A stretch of 64,000 nt of DNA from assembly GCA_036426205.1 (NCBI GenBank), contig CM071568.1:118344891-118408890 (forward strand). The letters are read 5' to 3'. Every line of letters begins with the position of its first letter. Within the stretch, counting starts at the first letter, position 1. The stretch is from Ascaphus truei. Lineage: Eukaryota > Chordata > Amphibia > Anura > Ascaphidae. The position numbers were made by a program, and so were the translations under genes. This document shows, piece by piece, positions 55,676 to 64,000 of the stretch. The notes beneath the pieces are model-generated. The model was given only the letters and a program-made list of their open reading frames with translations, ran no database searches and was not told the origin of the DNA.

Positions 55676-56072
55676 CTGCACCGACACACTTTATTCGAGC
55701 AAATACCCAGTATGTACCTGGCAGATACCTGGAATGAGCCGCTCCTCACCTCTGACAAGCCCCGTTGCGTTTGCCTTCCCAGCCTGGGTTCATGCCTGGC
55801 TGACGGGCGGCTGATCTGTTAAATGATAATGATTAGGATTTAATAGGCTGCAATGCTTCGCGTGTCTACCAGATGGCATAAATTCATGAATTGTAATGCA
55901 GTATATATATATATACTGTGCAGTATTGCAGCCAGCGGGAATAAAATGCTTCAATCCCTGCATGGAAAATACCTCAATGCACTCGGGCAGAAAACAGTCA
56001 CAAACCTCAATACACCCAGGTATACCCGAATTCGTGGGACTAGCCAAGCTCGAATAAAGTGTGTCGCCAGTG
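55676..56072. mobile_element. TA-flanked MITE, 397 bp
   Basis: Inverted ends CTGCACCGACACACTTTATT and the complement of CACTGGCGACACACTTTATT, continuing CGAGC, each next to TA (55674-55675, 56073-56074). The interior (55839-55898) shares about 60 bp with 39806-39865 near the left end of the forkhead-DDE transposon, including CTTCGCGT, ACCAGATGGCA and ATTCATGAATTGTAATGC. It is inserted in the last part of the Harbinger transposase gene. Confidence 0.75.
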
Positions 56073-56119
56073 TACATACATACATACATACATACATACA
56101 TACATACATACATACATAC
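56073..56119. repeat. (TACA)n microsatellite
   Basis: Twelve or so TACA/CATA units at the junction of the MITE and the Harbinger coding remnant. Confidence 0.95.
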
Positions 56120-56121
56120 TG

Positions 56122-57192
56122 GCCAGACACCTAAATCTGGTCTTGAGTAGGCCAAATGTCCTCTCTATAACAGATCTTGTAGATATATGGGCTGCATTGT
56201 ACCTCTCCTCTGCTTCAGTTTGAGGGTTTAGCACCGGAGTCAAGAGCCACGGCCTAATTCCGTATCCTGAGTCACCTATAATGAATGGAGCACACATAAG
56301 CTGACATTAGTGATCAAATTGTACAATGCCAACATTCCTAAATAAAAATGTGTTTTGTGTTATAACATGTAAATGTGTACTCACCCAGCAGCCAACCATG
56401 TTCAAAATGTCCCTCTTCGAACGCATGGAAGACTGAAGAGTTCCTCAGGATAGAGGAATCGTGACTGGAACCAGGGAATTTGGGTACCACATGCATTATC
56501 CTCATCGTCGCATCACATACCACCTGTACATTGAGTGAATGGTAGTGCTTACGATTGCGGTACACATGCTCACTCTGACTAGGTGCAATCAAAGCAACAT
56601 GTGTGCAATCGATTGCACCCAGCACACATGGTATCCCTGCTATATTATAAAAGCCAGTCCTGACTTCCAGCCACTCTGTCGCCTCTGTAGGAAAATGAAT
56701 ATAATTCCTAGAGCGTCTATTGAGTGCATAGAGAAACTGGGTCAAGGCCCGCGAGAATGTAGATTGCGAGACCCCGCCCACTATGCCCACAGTTGTCTGG
56801 TATGACGCGGAAGCAAGATAATGTAATGAGCACAGCATTTTAACAAGCCCAGGGACTGCACGACCTCTGGCTGTGAAAAAATCTAAATCTCCCCTTATCT
56901 CCTGATAAAGAGCTAAGATTGCTGCTGAACTCAAACGATAGCGACTTACAATCTCCTCCTCACTCATCCCATCTAACAGGGTTCTATCCCTGTACAGACG
57001 TGGACGAGGCACAACTTGTCTCCTCTGTCTTCTCCTCTGATCTCCTGTCCCTCTCCCTGTCTCTGTCGTATCCGCGTGACTGTCCCTGTCACTGTCCCTC
57101 GGTGTGTCCCTCCCTTGCCCTATATGATTGTCTTCATCATCAAGCATGTCATAGAAAAGAATGTTCCTCCGTCTCCTAAACAATCTCAACAT
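56122..57192 (-). pseudogene. Harbinger (HARBI1-like) transposase, two exons, 3' truncated
   Basis: Exon 1 57192-56385 from the Met of MLRLFRRRRN; exon 2 from 56275 downward. The intron begins GTGAGTAC and ends TTATAG, and joins GWLLG to DSGYGIRPW in frame, as in HARBI1-type proteins. N-terminus basic and Arg/Asp-rich; a helical DNA-binding part (SEEEIVSRYRLSSAAILAL) follows. Catalytic triad of the DDE_Tnp_4 fold: Asp195 in GAIDCTH, Asp227 in VVCDATM, Glu307 in [23 protein letters not shown] is the usual conserved stretch. No stop in exon 1. Coding is lost after [13 protein letters not shown] (residue ~320), where the TACA microsatellite and MITE begin, so about 30 residues are missing. Cuts and integrates at 3-bp targets. 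Confidence 0.93.
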
Positions 57193-58533
57193 TTTGAAAT
57201 GAGTAGCTGTGAAGTGAATGATCAGGTAATGGGCGTCCTTTAAATAGGTATGTGATGATGTCAGGTGACATAGTAAAATGCAAGGTGTTACATTAACATA
57301 ATAAAGTACTTCTGTGGCAAGCTGTGTGCAGTTCTTGTTATAAGTATTTGTTGTGTGTATTCTGCAGGGAATGATGATATTTGGCAATGATGTGACGTGA
57401 ACCTTTGTAGAAACATTGCTTGCAAATAAATAGTTGCATGTGCAATGCATGTAACACTTGTGAACGCAACAGTCAGTCATGTAATTAGGCAAAAAGGCTG
57501 AGATTGACGTGGGAAAAGTTTTGTGTAACATGTGTAATTAGGCATGTTATTGTGACATGTTGACAACAATGAATAGTCGTGTGCATATGCATGCATTTCT
57601 GTAAGGAGGATAGTTGGTATAGAATGAGTTAACAAGGTGTCCCAATGCTGAATTACTGTACATGTGTGTATAAGTTAGGTTGAAGTGCTTGTAATGCTAC
57701 GGTTACAATGTAAACATGCAATGTGATTGAGCGTCCAATAAGTGACGTCATGAAAATAGGGAGGACCCAAAACTATATGTAAACATGAGAAGACAGATGT
57801 ACATGAACGTTTAAAGATGCGTGTCACATTACAAGCATTGTGTAATGTAAAGGAAGATGAATATACTGTGTATGTGTGACATGTGTCACATGTGTAACAT
57901 CATGTAAATAATTGTCGCTCAGTTCAGTAAAATGTGTGATATGATGTGAGGTTCTCCTTTAAGAGTTGAGTATAGTATTTTCCCTTGGCACATCATCACA
58001 TGATGAGTAATGTGACCCGCAAATGCTGCAAACATGTAAAAGTATAATGTTATGCAAATAATACACGTCAGCTGTGACACAATGCAGGGAATGCCCCCAC
58101 ACTGTAATGCAAATGACGTTTGTATTGTGAGCAATGAAACGTAAACAGTACTATACTGTTATACGTCCCCGCTCCATTGACTTCCATTGATGTACAGAAG
58201 AGTTTTTTTTCTAAGTGCCGTTGCGGCAGCCTTAGCGATCGTTCTCCCCTCCAAACTGCCAACTTTAGTTGGCGGGAGAAATTGGCCATAACATCTCAAT
58301 TTCGTAGTGCCGATCAGGCCCGATAAGCTGTTTTTTTTTGTTGAATCCAGCCGATTTAAAAAAGTGGCGATCAGTGGCGAAAACAGGCTTATCGGCAGCC
58401 GACTGGCCATAACAAAATAATCGGCTCCGAAACATGGCGATATCAAGCACTTATCGGCGCTTACTGAATCTCAAACCCAATTTTGGCTATAAAATGGCGA
58501 TAATTCCCTTATCAACGCTTACTGCATGAGGCC
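57193..58533. other. Harbinger 5' region, no second gene seen
   Basis: AT-rich upstream sequence of the transposase on the minus strand, ending in the GC-richer terminal segment (GGCGATCAGTGGCGA, CTTATCGGCAGCC words). I looked for a Myb/SANT-like frame and did not find one. Confidence 0.45.
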
Positions 58534-58870
58534 CAATGTCTGATCCCCATGGGGAGAAACCATCAGATGGTATATGTTTTTATTCCACAGCTAATGTCTT
58601 GTTGCTGTTCTCACAATATATGAAATAAATGTACCCCACAGTGGATAACAGAAAAAGCCACTTTTCTTTGAAAAAAGACTGTAGAAGTAAAAATGGTATA
58701 CCTGTTTATGCTTTTGTTTGCATGCTAAAGCTGTGTGCAGGGTAGAACAGCAGTTTGAGTAAAGGTGGCAGTGCACAGTGCAATGAAAAACTAAGGACTG
58801 GATAACTAACAATTAAATAAACTGAGTTTATGAGCCCATAGCAAAAGTCAGAAGTGTAAAAAAACACTAA

Positions 58871-59842
58871 GGGCCTCATTCAGAGAGGGTTGATAAAAAT
58901 TATCACCAGGGCATTTAAAATGATGTTTTTTTGGGTGTTGCTATCACGGTATTCAGAAAGCCTTCATTACCTGTCATACTGTAGCAAAATTAAAAAAACG
59001 GGTGATATGCCAGTGATCTGATGAACGACCCTCTGAAAAGGCCTTACCTGGCGAGTTAAATCTGCTGCAGAGAGAAATGCTCTGAGAGAGCCGTCTCTCC
59101 TTGTGCAAATATCTCCCGAAATGTATGTGTATAAATTTTAATTTTGTTAATAGTTTAGATGAGCAGGGGGTCTCCTGAGCTGAACCGCATTGGTTTCAGC
59201 CTCAGGGAAACCCTACTTCCCGAGATACAGGCCCCGTTATGGGGTGCTGGTATCTCCTATGCATTTTATTCCCATGGTCACGTGACGTGGACATTTAAAT
59301 GCATAGGAGATACTGGCCCTCCATAACAGGGCCTGTATCTCGGGAAGTAGGGGGTCCCTGAGGCTATCCGCTATGGTAATGAAGTTTACTGCAAATGCAT
59401 TTTTATTGCACACGATTTATGCCAGGGGTCTCTAGTGCTAATATTAATGGATATCAGCTCCAGAGATTCCCGGCATCAATCCTATGCAGGAAAAATGCAT
59501 TTTTTTTCTAAGTCCCATCTCGCCGCTTCTCTGCAGGTTTCCAACACCTTCAAGCCAACTTTTTCTGGCATGAGAATTTTGTGATAAAATCACCATTCTA
59601 GAGCGGTGATAGGTGTTCATAGCCAAATCACTGCTACTAGAATTGTACGAGTTTATGAACATGCCGAAATGTGGTGATAAGTGGCTTATCACCGCTGCCT
59701 CTGTGATTTTTTTTATGACAATTTTTTTTTGAGCGATTCAGTCTTTTATCGCCCACTTATCACCGCTTACTAAATAGCAGTAGGCAGTTTGGGTGATAAG
59801 TGCTTGATAAGTGGCTTATGAATGCTTACTGAATAGGCCCCT
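58871..59842. mobile_element. Harbinger-like MITE with internal fold-back
   Basis: Left GGGCCTCATTCAGAGAGGGT and right end complement GGGCCTATTCAGTAAGCATT, with TTGATAA/CATAAG words following. Internal GGTGATAAGTGG/CCACTTATCACC motifs. No coding content. No matching 3-bp duplication is visible. A palindrome (59198-59365) lies inside. Confidence 0.6.
59198..59365. repeat. palindrome within MITE
   Basis: Arms AGCCTCAGGG...CCCTACTTCCCGAGATACAGG...ATCTCCTATGCATTT and the complement. Related pieces occur at 12905-12975 and 59420-59470. Confidence 0.85.
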
Positions 59843-59844
59843 GA

Positions 59845-59890
59845 CAAGTTTTGCGCCCTACTGGTGCTTTATCAAAGAATAAAAGACTCC
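59845..59890 (-). ncRNA. hammerhead-like motif, decayed
   Basis: Minus strand: TTGATAA in place of CTGATGA, stem-like GCACC-AGTA-GGGCGC, CAAAACTTGTCAGG in place of CGAAACGTGTCAG. Located downstream of a minus-strand Penelope remnant, where a 3' pseudo-LTR would be. Inactive. Confidence 0.35.
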
Positions 59891-60640
59891 ATGCTGTTAC
59901 AGTACTATTATTTATATAGTTCTCTGGCTCCTGGAGACCCCGCCAATGGGATCAGAACAACCTGCATCTGGGTGGAGAAACAGACGTCCGGTCTACATCA
60001 CGTCAGGGCATCAGTGCAGGGGCACTGATGATATGACATCAGGAATTTATCGCACATCTTAATGATATAGACATTGATGGCAAACATTTATAATAAAATT
60101 CTAAAAAAAAACCTTATAACAAAGGGCAATGTGGGTCACACATTTTAAAAACCCTGCTGACAGCAATAGTTATATAACACACGATTGCTAAATAGCGCTC
60201 TCACAAACCCAAAACGATAATAGTGCATAAAATAGTGCATAAAAAATAGTGCATAAAAAATTATAGTGCATGAAAAATTATATATACTGTACAGTGCACA
60301 AATGTGACAAAATAAGATCTTAATAGTGAACTATATGTGATTTAAGAGGAACAAACACACTCAACCCTTAGTGAAGATTGTTCCAAAAGTCTTCTGCACA
60401 AATTTCTTCCACAAGGACCAGGGGAGCGTCTTAGGTACCATAAAAATAAAGAAACATCACATAGTGTAGTAATGTTAACAAAATAATTAGCAGTAAATGG
60501 GCTCGCAAATGCCTACTCACAATAGAGTAGAAATACAATAGTTATACAGTATATATATAACACTCACTAAGAGGATCAGCATGGATTTATATATAAAGAT
60601 ACAAACACCTTAACTCCAATACCCATTCTAACTTGTAGGA
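59891..60640. other. Penelope 3' untranslated-like sequence
   Basis: Contains repeated AATAGTGCATAAAA words (60215-60270) and no coding domain. It follows the endonuclease remnant in the minus direction. Otherwise unassigned. Confidence 0.35.
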
Positions 60641-61850
60641 GGGTAGATGTACAGTATTTGATAAATGAGTGCAAGTGACTTATATGAGTGACTCAGTAAT
60701 TCAGTCTATCCCCTCCTCAAATGTGTATTGGGATATGTTCTTCCTGAAAAGCTGAAATGGCTCAATTCTCTTTCAGGGCAATGTATGAAATGTCTGGATA
60801 CTGTTTGTGTTATCTCTTCTTTTTAGATGACACAGACATGTTCCATTATTCTATGTTTCAAAGGTATTGTCGTTCTCTTCACATATCCTTTATTACAACC
60901 ACACTAAAGATAGTAAATAACATAATTTGTATTACAGTTTATAAATGTTTTGAATCTATATTTTGTCTTAATCCCTTCTCTCATTGAGAGACTTTATGCA
61001 TTTATCAAAAGTACATTTTTCACAATGCCCACAAATAAAAAAACCCTTAAGGTATCCCAATGTATTGTGTTCTCTCAAGTGAGAGCAGAAAAAACCTGGT
61101 GACAGATAAAGACAAATTTGGGAACATTGTTGATATAGGGTCTGAGATCTTTGTCTAGATTCAATACACTCTAATGTATAGACATTATTGTTCTTATTTG
61201 ATGTGCCTGCTTACTATGTTGTGTGATGAAGAGAGGGGTAAAATAATAATCCCCCCCCCCCTTAAAGTTCTCACCATAGGATGTCCCCATTCTTTGTTTT
61301 CCTTTATTTTAGGGTATTAATAACCAAAAATCTGTTTGGTCTGTCCAATAGGCATTGTTAAAGGCCTCATTTAGATCTGACTTTTTGTATCTCCTAATTT
61401 TAAATCTCAGAGCCAGTTCTCTAGACTGTTGAATGAAAGACTCCTCATTGGAGCAAAGTCTCCTCAACGAAGAAACTGACACTTCGATATGCCTCTGATT
61501 AGAAACATGGAGTGACTGCTGTTGACTCTTTAAATCAGGCCTGCACATCTCCAGTCCTTGAGGGCCGCAAACAGGCCAGGTTTTCAGGATATCTCTACTT
61601 CAGCACAGCTGGCTCAATTAGTGGCTCATTCATACTGTGCCACTAATTGAGTCAGCTGTGCTGAAGTAGAGATATCCTGAAAACCTGGCCTGTTTGAGGC
61701 TCTCAAGGACTGGAGTTGTGCAGGCCTGCTTTAAATGGTGTTCCTTGAATGTGTGAAATTTCTGGCATACAGAGAAATTTCTGGCAAGGGGTTATAAAGA
61801 AAAGCACATCAAAACAGCATTTGAAAATACAGACTCTTCAGATAGAAGGG
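60641..61850 (-). pseudogene. Penelope RT/GIY-YIG remnant, split by a MITE
   Basis: Minus-strand 61548-61309 reads SLRRLCSNEESFIQQSRELA then LRFKIRRYKKSDLNEAFNNA, the block after the RT palm (LRIKRNCS... in the copy at 34600). Near 61075-61030, FFICGHCEKCTFDKC is the Cys-rich linker. Near 60945-60850, INCNTNYVIYYL, a stop, then CGCNKGYVKRTTIPLKHRIM is the GIY-YIG nuclease with the usual Cys-x-Cys and RT-x2-PL-x2-RI-x-E layout. Frames change several times. A 193-bp MITE interrupts the RT part at 61536-61728. The catalytic FxDD block itself is not seen. Confidence 0.85.
61536..61728. mobile_element. fold-back hAT MITE, 193 bp
   Basis: Ends CAGGCCTGCACATCTCCAGT and its complement; the arms pair along nearly their full length (GGCCAGGTTTTCAGGATATC, CTACTTCAGCACAGCTG). 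A perfect 8-bp target duplication CTTTAAAT lies at 61528-61535 and 61729-61736, the hAT size. Inserted in a Penelope reading frame. Confidence 0.95.
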
Positions 61851-63148
61851 ATATTATTAAGTACAAATTCTCTAAGAAAAACCATTACATAAATTTGATC
61901 GTGAGTACTTACTCTTTGCGGGGTTGCGTGGCTGTGCGTGAGACGCAGGGACGTGTGAGGGTAGTGGCCGAGATTAGCTGTGGTGTGGCCGGTTACATGG
62001 TTCCGTGCAGGGTACACGGCTCCACTATTAGCTTGTCTCCTTACCATATTGTGGCCCCGTCCTGATGTTGAGTCTCGTGTGCACAGTCTTACTCCCTGGT
62101 TCATGTTTCCAAGATTCAGGATATTGATCAGCAGCGCTTTTATTATTTTATTATCATCTTTATTGTGGACATTGTAGAATCTGTTTGCACTATTTGGAGC
62201 ACCGGTCTTTGGAGTTTATTCTCTGCATGTTCTTATATTTGGCAAGTAGACAGTCCCTGAAGGGACCTCGAGAAAGCGCAAACAGGGTCCGATTCACTAA
62301 GCAGTGATAACTGCTCTTAAGTACGATAAATGCCTTTTAAGACCGATACTGCCTGCTGCGCGATTCACTAAGCAGTGATAACAGTGCTTTATCGGCCATA
62401 AAAGGAATTTTTTTCAGCCAGGCAAAAAAAATATGTCCAATCCGGCAAAAAAACGGCAAACAGCTGAAGTCTGGTGCAAAAGAAATGGAGCCATGAAAAA
62501 AAAAATCATTGTTTACGTTTTTTTCATCACACAATTAATACAACAAGCTGCCGGTGGCCCCCGGGTGATCCGCGCGGGAGTTTGGGGCCCTCGGGTGATC
62601 CCCGCGGGAATCCAGGGTCCCTGCTGGCCTGTGGTACTAATCCTGTGCTCAAAAACACATAACAGACAATACTTTGAAATAAATACAAACCCCCCCACCC
62701 CGCCACCTAACACATACAGTATAATAATGGTCAACATTACTATTATCCAGATATGGATAATAGTGCATTTGCCCATTAAAAATAAAACTTTAACAAGCAG
62801 AAATAAAGTAAATAAATCTTGCACTCACCCCTGCAAGGCTGCCACGGTGAAGGCCGTCCTCATCCTCATCACCGTCCATGTTCTCTGCCACAAACAATAA
62901 AATACAATTAAAAATACAATCTAATGTCCCCTAAGCCCTTAATCACCTTAGTGGTTAGTAACCACTATAGTCATTAAGGAATTAACTCACCCTCTCGCAC
63001 TACCCACCCATGAGGCCTAACCACCTTCCCCATGCAACTACCCCACCCTTCACCCATTCATTGGTAAAGTGGGTACGTCATGCTCATATAATATCTCACA
63101 ACTCTATTCTTCCAGGTCCTCTCTCGGTATACCTCTGACGCTCATCCT
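61851..63148. other. no gene; Harbinger-end-like repeats
   Basis: 62288-62330 and 62358-62400 both contain GATTCACTAAGCAGTGATAAC, words typical of Harbinger-like termini, with GGCCATAAAAGG nearby. The region may include the 5' part of the minus-strand Penelope element. Open frames (62337-62900) are short and unsupported. Confidence 0.4.
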
Positions 63149-63193
63149 GGATTCAATGCGTTTTGCTATGCCAGATAGCTTCGTCAGGAATCC
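63149..63193 (-). ncRNA. hammerhead-ribozyme-like motif
   Basis: Minus strand: CTGACGA (fits CUGANGA), A, perfect stem GCTAT / ATAGC with loop CTGGC, then AAAA where GAAA is expected, and CGCATTG. Upstream, in sense, of the minus-strand Penelope remnant, where a 5' pseudo-LTR is expected. One core base is altered, so probably inactive. Confidence 0.5.
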
Positions 63194-64000
63194 TAACACA
63201 CCCTACAGCTGCTAGCCCTAATATAGCTAACAAAATATTCCCATTAGTTGCTGGTCATCATTCTTACTGCATATGATTAGCTATGGTGGGGAACAATGCA
63301 CCAATCATACCGCGTTCTCTACGACATTCAGCTAATTAGAGAATCTCTGACCTGGGCAAACAGTGATAACCCTATCACAGGAAAAACATTCATTTAAGCA
63401 TTTGCCCTGGAAATTAAAAGATGCTAGATATATTAATGGACATCTAGATGTCTAACAATAATGCATACTATTAACACAAAGTAGCGCCTAAAATTACTAT
63501 AATTATACAGTTACTGTACACAACACAAGTCATGCATACATTAATAACCGGACCAAAGCCAGAGCAATTAAGACACACAGTCAATAACAACGTTAAAATT
63601 CTATATAAAATTTTCATTCAATTGAATATATTTCATACATCAAAAAAGGGGAGAGCATATCTACAGTACAATGACAACTGTTAAACTCTTGATTGGAAAA
63701 TAATATAATAAATTATACACAGATATTAAACATATATAATAAATAACTAATATAAAAATATAAATATAATGCAAATCTAAAAACAGACTATACCTGATTG
63801 CACACTGTTCATCTCATCTAATACACTCGTAATAATCATATGAGGTGGTTGAAGTTCCACCGTGCGTAAGATGACAGTTGACATGAGAAAATATGAAAAA
63901 CATAAAAAAAAGCAATTAGTGCACACTCCAATAGTATATTCTAAAACCTTATAATAATAATAATCATGCTAAAATGAGCACAAATCCGTGTTGCAAAACT
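63194..64000. other. AT-rich, no gene
   Basis: Nothing recognised; possibly more Penelope untranslated sequence beyond the hammerhead-like motif. AT-rich and without an open frame worth naming. Confidence 0.45.

Larger units (their letters stand above)
55399..58534 (-). mobile_element. Harbinger-type transposon, approximate ends
   Basis: Contains a HARBI1-like transposase. The right end reads ACGCTTACTGCATGAGGCCC, matching the GGGCCTCATGCAGTAAGCG-type termini of frog Harbinger families and resembling the ends at 58871 and 59842. At the left, GGCCTATTCATTAAAATC (55399) or GGTCTATTCATCAAGC (55590) could be the partner end. No 3-bp duplication can be confirmed, so borders are tentative. No Myb-like second protein is visible. 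Confidence 0.55.

Noticed and set aside
62433..62900. 155-codon plus-strand frame
   Set aside because: Mixed simple sequence and GC-rich text, no domain, contradicted by an overlapping minus-strand frame.
1..64000. tRNA, rRNA or host protein-coding exons
   Set aside because: I searched by eye for cloverleaf-like arms, rRNA words and conserved exons flanked by splice sites outside transposons and found none I could support.

Overview
This is a eukaryotic, almost certainly vertebrate window, and its repeat content looks like an amphibian (most likely a frog) genome. It is AT-rich and CpG-poor and has no recognisable host gene. It is packed with Penelope-like retroelements, L1 and L2/CR1-type LINEs, Tc1/mariner, hAT and Harbinger DNA transposons, solo LTRs, MITEs and expanded satellites. 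Species cannot be fixed from sequence alone. All calls are by eye, without database searches.

Layout. 0.6-2.0 kb: dead Tc1 transposon, minus strand. 2.6-4.2 kb: decayed Penelope N-terminal reading frame split by a 758-bp solo LTR with a 5-bp target duplication. 4.2-6.8 kb: GC-rich repeats, a second related LTR and further LTR-like sequence. 6.8-10.9 kb: Penelope 3' sequence interrupted by a 3.2-kb hAT element (8-bp duplication) filled with CT, AC and G-rich arrays. 10.9-16.1 kb: mostly unrecognised, with two more copies of the same Penelope sequence, one of which is the empty site of that hAT insertion. 16.5-19.6 kb: second hAT-like element. 20.1-21.4 kb: Penelope fragments and a Gypsy RNase H scrap. 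22.7-27.9 kb: an L1 (16-bp duplication) nested in an older L1. 29.2-36.3 kb: a nearly complete Penelope element with pseudo-LTRs, a hammerhead-ribozyme-like motif, RT and GIY-YIG endonuclease, ending in an inverted, chimeric tail.

39.6-51.6 kb is the most interesting part: a ~12-kb transposon with ~105-bp imperfect terminal inverted repeats next to TA dinucleotides. It carries a five-exon pseudogene whose phase-compatible splicing joins an N-terminal forkhead-like winged-helix domain to a Tc1/mariner-type DDE transposase. A 5.8-kb L2/CR1-type LINE (2A peptide, endonuclease, RT, 67-bp satellite in its 5' region) is nested in it. 55.4-58.5 kb: a spliced Harbinger transposase truncated by a TA-flanked MITE that shares ~60 bp with the forkhead transposon. 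58.9-64 kb: fold-back MITEs and a minus-strand Penelope remnant with hammerhead-like motifs on both sides.

One genome-scale signature runs through the window: TACTGTA/TACAGTA is several-fold more frequent than chance. In paired repeat copies it sits exactly where the other copy has TA, the footprint expected from Tc1/mariner excision. The genes do not form a host pathway; the window is a layered record of insertions, excisions and decay.
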